NCBI GenBank assembly: GCA_003166055.1
Contig: PMWR01000300.1
Span: 9,639-19,601, forward strand
DNA: 9,963 bases
Source: Acidobacteriaceae bacterium
GTDB lineage: Bacteria > Acidobacteriota > Terriglobia > Terriglobales > Acidobacteriaceae
Direction: 5' to 3'
Under the pieces are notes generated by a model that was not told where the DNA came from, did not search any database, and worked only from the letters and a program-made list of their open reading frames with translations. Within the stretch, counting starts at the first letter, position 1. Every line of letters begins with the position of its first letter. Made by a program: the position numbers and the translations under genes. Shown here in pieces: positions 1 to 5,920 of this stretch.

Positions 1-206
1 CGGCTGCGAGCAATAATGATCAGCTTTAACCATCGCATTCTGGAAGAGTTGAGAAGGGTCATTTCCGGATTGTGAATGCGGGCAAACTGCACTGAACAGA
101 AGTTCCCTGCGGCCATTCGCAGAGACAGCAAAGAGGCTGCCTTTCATGATGCAAACGATCTTTTCCTCGAAGATCCGCATCCATATCGCCCAGAAGGAGC
201 TGCACC
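1..206. other. Leader region before the Mla operon; possible gene remnant at the edge
   Basis: No gene is clear here. On the + strand, frame 1 is open from the window edge to a TGA at 73-75. Its last residues (ending EELRRVISGL) could be the tail of an upstream gene, but 24 codons are too few to judge. The opposite strand is also open to the edge, with an ATG-led frame, so a divergent gene cannot be excluded. The operon promoter presumably lies between about 76 and 190. I see no convincing -35/-10 pair and no -24/-12 (GG-N10-GC) element. The only candidate is TTGAGA at 49-54 with a poor -10 (GTGAAT, 72-77). Confidence 0.2.
192..199 (+). promoter_or_regulatory. Ribosome binding site that fixes a GTG start
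   Basis: AGAAGGAG lies 7 bases upstream of the GTG at 207. It is the best Shine-Dalgarno match in this region and supports a GTG start for the first operon gene. The resulting N-terminus is a clean signal peptide, which agrees independently. Confidence 0.7.
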
Positions 207-911
207 GTGAAGGTCAGTGCATTGATGTTGTCGCTCATTTTCATCGCAGCTCTGCCGGGGCTGGTTGCAGCGCAGGCACTGTCCGATTCGACAGATCCAT
301 CGGTCGTTCCTGGCATTCCAATACGCTTGCAAACTGACCTGACGTACATTCCTCCGACGCAGTCGACCATGTTTCACAACTACGTGTTCGATGCGTTCGG
401 GCCGTATCCAGTCTCAGCCGCGGCTCTCACGGCCGGCTTGAATCAGTTCACGAATTCGCCGCCCGAATGGAGACAAGGCGTTGAGGGGTACAGCAAGCGC
501 TTCGGTTCAGACTTTGGCATCATAGCGGTCGGGACGACGGCGCGGTATGGGCTGGCGGAAGCTTTCAAAGAAGACACGATGTACTACCGCTGTGAGTGCA
601 GGGGCTTTCTTCCGCGCTTGACTCATGCCGCGGTTTCCACTTTAACAGGGCGCCGTGGCAAGGACGGCCACCGTGTGTTTTCCATTCCGTCGTTGATCGC
701 ACCCTATGCGGGGACGATGACCGCCGTCTATGGCTGGTATCCCAGGCGCTACGGGGCTCGCGACGCCTTCAGGATGGGCAACTACAGTTTGCTGGGATAT
801 ATGGGCGGAAACATTTCGCTTGAGTTTTTCTACAGCGGACCACACTCTCTGCTCAATCGGATGCACTTGAATAACGCACACGGATCTCCGGACGAGGGGC
901 CAAATAAGTGA
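207..911 (+). CDS. Secreted protein of unknown function, first gene of the Mla operon
   Basis: This 234-residue protein starts at a GTG behind a strong ribosome binding site. Residues 1-24 form a signal peptide (MKVS, then a hydrophobic stretch, cleavage near AQA/LSD), so it is probably exported; there is no lipobox. The mature part is rich in Gly, Tyr, Phe and Arg. It contains a PPEW motif (85-88), a GYSKRFGSDFG stretch (94-104), a CxC pair (C129, C131) within YYRCECRGF, and a WYP motif (177-179). I recall similar proteins recurring in Acidobacteriota without assigned function. The aromatic/glycine composition would fit an outer-membrane or membrane-associated protein, but I see no defined barrel. 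The stop overlaps the mlaE start by 4 bp (GTGA), so translation is probably coupled and a role with the lipid transporter is likely. The enzymatic or binding role is unknown. The gene itself is secure; the function is not. Confidence 0.88.
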   Translation: MKVSALMLSLIFIAALPGLVAAQALSDSTDPSVVPGIPIRLQTDLTYIPPTQSTMFHNYVFDAFGPYPVSAAALTAGLNQFTNSPPEWRQGVEGYSKRFGSDFGIIAVGTTARYGLAEAFKEDTMYYRCECRGFLPRLTHAAVSTLTGRRGKDGHRVFSIPSLIAPYAGTMTAVYGWYPRRYGARDAFRMGNYSLLGYMGGNISLEFFYSGPHSLLNRMHLNNAHGSPDEGPNK

Positions 912-1759
912 GCAGTGACGGATTCAGTTCGGTTGCAGGGACAAGCGCGCCGCATTCAGGACGGCAGCCGAGTCTCGTGTCATCGGTATTTGAGCCTGTT
1001 GCAAAGCTGGTAGTCGGATTCTTCGAGTGGTTTGGAAGCCTTGGTATCTTCTCCTGGCAAGTGATGCGGGCTGCGGTTACACCGCCGTTTGAATGGCGCG
1101 AGCTGATTCGCCAAATGGATGAGGTTGGCTCGAAGTCACTCCCCCTGGTGGCAATGGCAGGTGGCGCGATTGGCGCAGTGCTGTCGATGGAAGCGCGTTC
1201 AAGTCTAAGTCGATTTGGGGCCAAGTCGATGCAGCCATCCGTGATTGTTTACACGGTTGTGCTGGAGATGGGCCCGATTATTACGGCCCTCGTCGTCAGC
1301 GGGCGAGTAGGGGCTGGCATCGGTGCGGAGCTTGCATCGATGAAGGTGACGGAACAGATCGATGCGATCGAAGCGTCGGCGATCAACCCTTACAGATTAT
1401 TGGCGGCGACTCGCATCATGGCATGCATCCTGATGCTGCCTCTTCTGACACTGGCGGCGGATGCGTGCGGCGTGTTCATGGGCTGGGTGACGCAGACTCT
1501 GGTTGCCCCGGTTTCGCTGCGCCAGTTTATCAACAGCGGCTTCAGCGGCGCTACGTTCAACAACTTTGTTCCGCCGACATTCAAGACCGCCGTGTTCGGC
1601 CTCATTGTCGGGCTGATTGCTTGTTTTCAGGGAATGCGGACGCGCGGCGGCGCAGAGGGCGTGGGCCGCGCAGCAACAAATTCAGTCGTCCTGTCTTCTC
1701 TTTTTGTTATTTTGGCCGATGTGGTGCTGGTGAAATTCATCCTGGTATTTTTCCCTTAA
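908..1759 (+). CDS. mlaE: MlaE-family ABC transporter permease
   Basis: This is the inner-membrane permease of a Mla/MCE-type lipid transport system, 283 residues against about 260 in E. coli MlaE; the excess is a polar N-terminal tail of some 25 residues. The family signature is unmistakable: VLEMGPIITALVVSGR (118-133), followed by VGAGIGAELASMKVTEQIDA (134-153) and, near the end, GAEGVGRAAT (248-257). Hydrophobic segments lie around 75-95, 113-135, 168-195, 226-243 and 258-281. The GTG start is preceded by GAGGGG (894-899), and the ATAAGTGA overlap with the upstream gene suggests coupled translation. MlaF follows 29 bp downstream. The partner ATPase and MCE protein are adjacent, so it should form the MlaF-MlaE-MlaD complex. 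The transported lipid and the direction of transport cannot be read from sequence. Confidence 0.95.
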   Translation: MSSDGFSSVAGTSAPHSGRQPSLVSSVFEPVAKLVVGFFEWFGSLGIFSWQVMRAAVTPPFEWRELIRQMDEVGSKSLPLVAMAGGAIGAVLSMEARSSLSRFGAKSMQPSVIVYTVVLEMGPIITALVVSGRVGAGIGAELASMKVTEQIDAIEASAINPYRLLAATRIMACILMLPLLTLAADACGVFMGWVTQTLVAPVSLRQFINSGFSGATFNNFVPPTFKTAVFGLIVGLIACFQGMRTRGGAEGVGRAATNSVVLSSLFVILADVVLVKFILVFFP

Positions 1760-1781
1760 TTGGCGATTGAGCGATTGGCGA
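1760..1781 (+). repeat. Short tandem direct repeat in the mlaE-mlaF spacer
   Basis: The spacer contains GCGATTGA (1763-1770) directly followed by GCGATTGG (1771-1778). The heptamer TTGGCGA also occurs twice (1760-1766 and 1775-1781). This looks like a small slippage duplication placed just ahead of the first mlaF start. It could alter mlaE-mlaF spacing between strains, but no function is evident. Confidence 0.5.
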
Positions 1782-1788
1782 GAAAAAC

Positions 1789-2577
1789 ATGGCAACAGCT
1801 TCTGAAATAACGACTCGACACGGCCAACTCGAAGAGGCCGGCAGCATGCCCGCGATCGTTGTCGAGAAGCTGTTCAAATCTTTTGGCAGCCAGAAGGTTC
1901 TGAACGGGATCAGCTTGAGCGTAGGACGTGGAGAGACTTTAGCCGTGCTGGGGCGCAGCGGCACGGGAAAGAGCGTCTTGTTGAGAATCGTCATTGGCCT
2001 CGAAAAGCCCGACGCTGGGTCGGTCTGCATTCACGGCACGGACATTGCCGGCCTGGCGCTTGATCAGCTTGGCGATACCAGAAAGAAGATGGGATTTCTC
2101 TTTCAGCACGCGGCGCTATACGACTCATTGACTGTGGCTGAGAATGTCGCATTTCCCCTTGAGCATCATCGGAGGGAGATGTCGCAGTCGCAAAAGAACG
2201 AGCGGGTAAAGCAGTTGCTGTCCGAGGTGGGCATGGATGGTCATCTCGAGAAAATGCCATCAGATATTTCAGGCGGAATGCAGAAGCGCGTGGGCCTTGC
2301 GCGCGCACTTGCGCTGGAGCCGGACATTCTGCTGCTTGACGAGCCGACCGCCGGCCTCGATCCGATCAGTTCGGGAGAGATCAATGAGTTAGTCCTCAAG
2401 CTGCAGCAAGAACATCAGATGGCGTCCATCGTAGTAACTCATGACTTGCACAGCGCCAAGACGATTGCCACCCGCCTGGCCCTTCTGGATAAGGGCAATG
2501 TGGTGATTGAGGGTAATTTTGAAGATCTTCAACAAAGTCACATCGAGTTCGTTCAGGAATTCCTGAAGCAGTCATAG
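1789..2577 (+). CDS. mlaF: MlaF-family ABC transporter ATP-binding protein
   Basis: This is the cytoplasmic ATPase that powers the MlaE permease, 262 residues as called. All nucleotide-binding motifs are intact: Walker A GRSGTGKS (55-62), Q-loop FLFQHAALYD (103-112), signature SGGMQKR (161-167), Walker B ILLLDEPTAGLDP (180-192) and H-loop VTHD with H218. The phrase LYDSLTVAENVAFPL, directly after the Q-loop, is typical of MlaF/MCE ATPases. The start is uncertain. The ATG at 1789 has only a weak GGCGAG upstream, whereas an in-frame ATG at 1846 has GAAGAGG (1831-1837) 8 bases ahead. The later start would give a 243-residue protein beginning MPAIVVEKLFKSFG, closer to typical family N-termini. 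The gene ends at a TAG that overlaps the mlaD ribosome binding site, so F and D are probably coupled. Confidence 0.95.
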   Translation: MATASEITTRHGQLEEAGSMPAIVVEKLFKSFGSQKVLNGISLSVGRGETLAVLGRSGTGKSVLLRIVIGLEKPDAGSVCIHGTDIAGLALDQLGDTRKKMGFLFQHAALYDSLTVAENVAFPLEHHRREMSQSQKNERVKQLLSEVGMDGHLEKMPSDISGGMQKRVGLARALALEPDILLLDEPTAGLDPISSGEINELVLKLQQEHQMASIVVTHDLHSAKTIATRLALLDKGNVVIEGNFEDLQQSHIEFVQEFLKQS

Positions 2578-2582
2578 GAGGG
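2576..2582 (+). promoter_or_regulatory. mlaD ribosome binding site overlapping the mlaF stop
   Basis: AGGAGGG shares two bases with the mlaF TAG (2575-2577). It is only 3 bases from the mlaD ATG at 2586, closer than the usual 5-9. The near-perfect anti-Shine-Dalgarno match probably offsets this, and the arrangement suits re-initiation by ribosomes finishing mlaF. Confidence 0.6.
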
Positions 2583-2585
2583 CAT

Positions 2586-3776
2586 ATGTCGAGAGTGGCG
2601 CGACTGGGAATATTCATCGTAGGTGCACTGGCAATTCTCGTCGCCGGCGTCTTCCTGATTGGGAACAAGGAGTATCTGTTCAGCTCGACCTATCGGCTCA
2701 AGGCGCAATTTGACAACGTGGCAGGCCTGTCGGCCGGCGCCGATGTGCAGGTGGGCGGCGTTCACAGCGGAACCGTGCGCAGCATTGATTTGCCGCACGG
2801 GCCGGGCGAAAAGGTCACGGTAATCATGGACCTCGATAAGTCGACACACGAGATTATCAAGCAAGACTCATTGGCTTCAATCGAAACCGAAGGGCTGCTG
2901 GGCAATCAATACATGGCCATTTCATTTGGGTCAGCAGGTCAAGCGGACGTAAAGAACGGGGACACGATCAGGAGCATTCCGCCTCTGATCATGTCAGACA
3001 TGCTAAAGAAGGCCAGCGAGATTCTCAACACCAGCCAGCAAGCGGTGTTGAACGCTACCGAAGCGACGGCGCATTTGAATTCGGTGAGCGGAAAAATCGA
3101 TGACGGCCAGGGGACCGTGGGAGAACTGATTAACGACAAGGCGTTGTATAACAACCTGGAGCAAACTACAAGCACCCTGAATGACACAGTGACCCATGCG
3201 GAGGCCGGCGTTACCGACTTCCAGGAAGACATGGAAGCCCTGAAGCACAACTTTTTCCTGAGCGGCTACTTCAAGAAGCGGGGATACGAAGACTCGTCCG
3301 CCCTGGCGGCAAACAGCATCGACGGGCTGCCGCAATCGACGCCTTCAAAGACCTTTACCTTTTCCGCGAAACAGATGTTTGACGGCCGCGATTCAGCGAA
3401 ATTGAAAGACCAGAAAGCTCTCAAAGAAGCCGGTGATTTCCTGGCGAAAAACCAGTACGGATTCGCGGTGGTCGTAGCATCGACCGGCATGGAGGGAGAC
3501 ACACAGAAGGATTTGGTCCTGACTCAAGCAAGAGCCATGGTGATTCGCGAGTACCTGGTTGAGAACTTCGGCTTCGACGATAGCCAGCTTAAGACACTTG
3601 GAATGGGCAAGCAAACGGGCGCGAACATGGATGCCGGTTGGGGCTCAATTCAAATTCTGATCTTCCCGGCGGGTACCGAAATACCGCCGGGTAAACAGGC
3701 ACCGGCTGGGAGTCTCTCCACGACAGATGCGACCAAGCCTGTTCAGGGACTTCCAGCAACCACTCAGAATCCGTAA
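2586..3776 (+). CDS. mlaD: MlaD-like MCE protein with a C-terminal OmpA-like domain
   Basis: This 396-residue periplasmic lipid-binding component is anchored by one N-terminal membrane helix (about 7-26). A single MCE domain follows (about 36-116), with FDNVAGLSAGADVQVGGV (42-59) and EGLLGNQYMAISFG (102-115). A helical segment (about 135-222) contains GQGTVGELIND (174-184), a recurrent motif behind MCE domains, then FFLSGYFKKRGYED (223-236). Residues about 255-362 resemble an OmpA C-terminal (peptidoglycan-associated) fold: FTFSAKQMFDG, then 298-317 aligning without gaps to the GHTD...N..LS..RA core, and YLVENFGFDDSQLKTLGMGKQ (323-343). The conserved Asp is Gly301, while Arg316 is kept. The tail is Pro/Thr-rich. 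At 396 residues it is over twice the length of E. coli MlaD (183). The MCE assignment is firm; the OmpA-like assignment rests on pattern and order of motifs. Confidence 0.93.
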   Translation: MSRVARLGIFIVGALAILVAGVFLIGNKEYLFSSTYRLKAQFDNVAGLSAGADVQVGGVHSGTVRSIDLPHGPGEKVTVIMDLDKSTHEIIKQDSLASIETEGLLGNQYMAISFGSAGQADVKNGDTIRSIPPLIMSDMLKKASEILNTSQQAVLNATEATAHLNSVSGKIDDGQGTVGELINDKALYNNLEQTTSTLNDTVTHAEAGVTDFQEDMEALKHNFFLSGYFKKRGYEDSSALAANSIDGLPQSTPSKTFTFSAKQMFDGRDSAKLKDQKALKEAGDFLAKNQYGFAVVVASTGMEGDTQKDLVLTQARAMVIREYLVENFGFDDSQLKTLGMGKQTGANMDAGWGSIQILIFPAGTEIPPGKQAPAGSLSTTDATKPVQGLPATTQNP

Positions 3777-3840
3777 TGTGTCGCGGATTGATGAGGAAGC
3801 TTGTATCGCCGGAACTGAGCTGGCCTGACTATACGCTGGG

Positions 3841-3859
3841 TTGATCGGGCGCCGATTGA
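3841..3859 (+). terminator. Possible RNA hairpin after mlaD, no U-tract
   Basis: The arms ATCGG (3844-3848) and CCGAT (3852-3856) are a perfect inverted repeat around GCG. In + strand RNA the stem extends outward to 8 or 9 bp through two G-U wobbles and an A-U pair (TTG 3841-3843 with TGA 3857-3859). No run of T follows, so it is not a standard intrinsic terminator. It may be a transcript-end stabiliser 64 bp after the mlaD stop, or chance. Confidence 0.22.
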
Positions 3860-4008
3860 AGGGTCACCGCGATGTTCAAATCAGGACAGATATTACAGGA
3901 CCGGGTTGAAACAATAGCCATGAAGAAGAGCGGGCACCGCAGTCAACCCGATGGCTCATGAGTTAGAGTCAGCTCCACTGTTGGCGGTATTCCGCGACAC
4001 GTTGCACA

Positions 4009-4027
4009 ACGGGAAAGTTTCACCCGT
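4009..4027. promoter_or_regulatory. Small dyad upstream of the membrane-protein pair
   Basis: ACGGG (4009-4013) and CCCGT (4023-4027) form a perfect 5-bp inverted repeat separated by AAAGTTTCA. It ends 27 bases before the ATG at 4055, where an operator or 5'-UTR hairpin could sit. Arms this short can arise by chance. Confidence 0.18.
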
Positions 4028-4054
4028 CACACTCAATGAACCGGAGAAGACGAT

Positions 4055-4246
4055 ATGCCTCTTGTCACTGTTGTCCTCACACTTCTCGTTGTAGGCGTTC
4101 TGTTATGGCTGATCAACCGCTTTATCCCTATGCAGGGATCGATTAAGGGCATTCTGAATGCCGTCGTGGTTATTTTTGTCGTTATATGGCTGCTGAGGGT
4201 TTTCGACTTGCTGCACTACGTTACCCAGTTCCAGGTCGGGAAATGA
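4055..4246 (+). CDS. Small two-helix membrane protein, Thivi_2564-like
   Basis: This 63-residue protein is almost entirely hydrophobic. It has two membrane segments (about 3-21 and 33-52) joined by a short loop, NRFIPMQGSIKGI, and a short polar end. The layout and the phrases VGVLLWLINRFIPM and ILNAVVVIFVVIWLL match small membrane proteins named Thivi_2564 family, whose function is unknown. GGAGAAG lies just upstream of the ATG. The DUF3309-like gene begins 10 bases after the stop, so the two are probably co-transcribed. Small proteins of this sort are often linked to envelope stress, but nothing in the sequence shows that here. Family naming is from memory of the motif pattern. Confidence 0.82.
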   Translation: MPLVTVVLTLLVVGVLLWLINRFIPMQGSIKGILNAVVVIFVVIWLLRVFDLLHYVTQFQVGK

Positions 4247-4256
4247 GGAATGGATC

Positions 4257-4412
4257 ATGATCGGAGCTGTATTGATCTTGATTCTTGTCCTTGCGCTCTT
4301 TGGCGCATTGCCCCATTGGCCGCATAGCAAGAACTGGGGCTATTATCCGACCGGAGGAGTGGGGCTGATCCTGATGATTGTTGTTGTGCTGGTGCTCATC
4401 GGCCGCATTTGA
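4257..4412 (+). CDS. 51-residue membrane protein, DUF3309-like
   Basis: This short gene encodes MIGAVLILILVLALFGALPH, then WPHSKNWGYYPTGGVG (21-36), then a second hydrophobic segment ending LVLIGRI. Two membrane helices (about 2-18 and 36-49) flank a central loop. The ALPxWPHSxxWGYYPxGG loop is the hallmark I associate with DUF3309, a small family of unknown function. GAGGAA (4245-4250) sits 6 bases before the ATG and overlaps the stop of the preceding gene, so translation is likely coupled to it. Conserved aromatic, His and Pro residues in the loop suggest a defined role at the membrane surface. A nearby ATG at 4250 runs out of frame to an early stop and is not the start. Confidence 0.85.
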   Translation: MIGAVLILILVLALFGALPHWPHSKNWGYYPTGGVGLILMIVVVLVLIGRI

Positions 4413-4447
4413 GCGGCGCGCTTCGCGACCGGTGCGCTGCATATTTT
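4412..4447 (+). terminator. Candidate imperfect intrinsic terminator after the small-gene pair
   Basis: AGCG(G)CGC (4412-4419) can pair with GTGCGCT (4432-4438), with one bulged base and one G-U pair. A smaller CGCG-CTT-CGCG hairpin (4417-4427) is an alternative fold. ATATTTT follows at 4441-4447. The position directly after the last + strand gene and before a convergent operon is right for a terminator, but the stem is imperfect and the T-run is interrupted. Confidence 0.33.
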
Positions 4448-4540
4448 GCCGGTGTCGCTACTACTCGTTTGCATCGCACGAGGCAACGCACTTCTGGAGC
4501 CGCGAGTTGAAACGTGTGTACGGACCGCTCAAGCCAGGGC
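4413..4540. other. Convergent intergenic gap
   Basis: This 128-bp gap separates the + strand small genes from the end of the - strand response-regulator operon. Besides the hairpin noted at its left edge, positions 4471-4489 can fold in - strand RNA as a 7-bp stem (GCGTTGC with GCGATGC, two G-U pairs, 5-base loop). No T-run follows on that strand, so a terminator for the response regulator is not clear. No gene is seen. Confidence 0.4.
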
Positions 4541-5920
4541 TCAAAGATTCTTGAGATCGATGCCGAGCTGCTGGCATTTTTTATAGAGATGGCTTCGTTC
4601 GAGACCGAGTGCTTTGGCGGTCTGGGTGATGTGCCGTTTGTGACGCTCCAATTCCTTCAGGACCTCGGCGCGTTCGAATACCAACACTCGCTCTGAGAGC
4701 GCACTGTCGGAATCTAGGATCGAGTTACTTGGCGACGTGGGCGTTTGGGACGAGTGAGAAGCAGGCAGGGCGAGCCGGACGGCTTCGGCATCTACTACAT
4801 CTCCAGCAAGAAGCAAAAGGCGTTCAACGACATTGCGCAGTTCGCGAATATTGCCCGGCCAGGCGTACTGCTTGAGCTCATCGATGGCGTCAGCGGCAAT
4901 GGGAACGGGCTTCCAGCCGTTTTGCGCGCTTACCTGCCTTGCAAAATGCTCTGCGAGCGCGGGCAGGTCTTCAGGACGGTGGCGCAGCGGGGGCAGCTCC
5001 ACGGGAAATACGACAACGCGATGGTAGAGATCGCGCCGGAACCCACCGGACTCGACCAGTTGCTCGAGATTGCGGTGCGTAGCCACGACAACCCGCACGT
5101 CGACGGTGGTGGGCTTGTCGGCGCCGATGCGCTCAACCTCGCCTTCTTCAAGCACGCGCAGCAGCTTGGCCTGCATCGAAGCAGGCATGTCGCCGATTTC
5201 GTCCAGAAAAAGGGTTCCGCGATGCGCCTGCTCGAATTTGCCGGTGTGGCGCTGCGCGGCGCCTGTGAACGAACCTTTTTCGTGGCCGAACAGTTCGCTC
5301 TCGATAAGTTCCGCTGGAACGGCCGCGCAATTGATCGTCACGAAGGGACCGCCGGCGCGATGGCTCTTTTCATGCAGTGTGCGGGCTACCAATTCCTTGC
5401 CAGTGCCAGTTTCGCCATAAATGCAGACGCGCGCCTCGCTTGCAGCCACGCGCTCAATCTGAGCCATTACGCGCTTCATTGTGGTGCCGGTGAACACCAA
5501 AGTGTGTTTGCCGACGCGGGTGCGGAGGTCGTGGTTTTCTGTTTCCAGGCGTGTAATTCTGAGGGCGTTTTCTACGGTGACCAGTAGCTTCTCAGTGGAA
5601 ACCGGCTTCTCAAGAAAGTCCAGGGCTCCCAGCCTCGTGGCGCGAACAGCCATCTCGATGTGCGCCTGGCCGCTCATCATCACCACCGGCGCAGCCACGC
5701 CCGCGGTCTTCAAGTCTTCAAGCAGGGCCAGGCCGTCGCGGTGGGGCATCACTACGTCACTGAGGATCAGGTCGAATGGCTGCGTACGGGCCAGTTCAAG
5801 GGCGCGTGAAGCGTTGTCGCACACGACTGCTTCGTGTCCCGCAAGCCGAAAGGCACGAGATAGCGAAGCCAGCGTATTGGCCTCGTCGTCAACAATAAGA
5901 ATGTTTGCCTTGGTGGTCAT
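4541..5920 (-). CDS. NtrC/NtrX-family sigma-54-dependent response regulator
   Basis: This 459-residue cytoplasmic activator has three domains. The receiver (about 5-120) has acidic D11/D12, phosphoacceptor D55 in LILSDVVMP, S83 and K105 in EKPVS. The AAA+ sigma-54 interaction domain (about 140-365) has Walker A GETGTGKE (169-176), Walker B GTLFLDEIGD (235-244), FRRDLYHR (294-301) and WPGNIREL (354-361). The Fis-type helix-turn-helix (about 415-456) contains ITQTAKALGLERSHLYKK, a C-terminus I associate with NtrX. The sigma-54 contact loop reads GSFTGA (216-221) instead of the usual GAFTGA. The start codon overlaps the kinase stop (ATGA), so the pair is translationally coupled and this is the kinase's expected target. 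It should activate sigma-54 promoters after phosphorylation; targets are unknown. Function by family is firm, and the NtrX label is a similarity statement only. Confidence 0.95.
   Translation of the reverse strand: MTTKANILIVDDEANTLASLSRAFRLAGHEAVVCDNASRALELARTQPFDLILSDVVMPHRDGLALLEDLKTAGVAAPVVMMSGQAHIEMAVRATRLGALDFLEKPVSTEKLLVTVENALRITRLETENHDLRTRVGKHTLVFTGTTMKRVMAQIERVAASEARVCIYGETGTGKELVARTLHEKSHRAGGPFVTINCAAVPAELIESELFGHEKGSFTGAAQRHTGKFEQAHRGTLFLDEIGDMPASMQAKLLRVLEEGEVERIGADKPTTVDVRVVVATHRNLEQLVESGGFRRDLYHRVVVFPVELPPLRHRPEDLPALAEHFARQVSAQNGWKPVPIAADAIDELKQYAWPGNIRELRNVVERLLLLAGDVVDAEAVRLALPASHSSQTPTSPSNSILDSDSALSERVLVFERAEVLKELERHKRHITQTAKALGLERSHLYKKCQQLGIDLKNL

Larger units (their letters stand above)
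3777..4054. other. Gap between the Mla operon and the small membrane-protein genes
   Basis: This 278-bp gap holds no convincing gene. The only ATG-led frame worth noting is 29 codons (3872-3961), with no ribosome binding site or recognisable product. Two inverted repeats are present (3841-3859 and 4009-4027, listed separately). The region probably carries an end signal for the Mla transcript and a promoter for the downstream pair, but I cannot place a -35/-10 with confidence. Confidence 0.5.

Noticed and set aside
59..370. 103-codon open frame on the - strand at the left edge
   Set aside because: It overlaps the secreted-protein gene antisense, and its product shows no family features or export signal.
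3872..3961. 29-codon ATG-led frame in the gap after mlaD
   Set aside because: There is no ribosome binding site, no membrane segment and no known small-protein motif; a frame this short is expected by chance.
3811..4010. Possible sigma-54 promoters (TGGC near 3821 and 3980)
   Set aside because: In both, the GC element is not exactly 10 bases after GG, so the -24/-12 rule fails.
4428..4460. CCGGTG repeated twice in the convergent gap
   Set aside because: A 6-bp direct repeat in GC-rich DNA is not significant and no further copies or flanking structure were seen.
4531..4546. AAGCC-AG-GGCTC inverted repeat at the end of the response regulator
   Set aside because: The loop would be only 2 bases and no T-run follows on either strand, so it is not a credible terminator.
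4745..5587. 280-codon open frame on the + strand
   Set aside because: It lies entirely antisense to the response regulator, whose AAA+ motifs are intact on the - strand. The + product has no recognisable motif and no ribosome binding site stands out.
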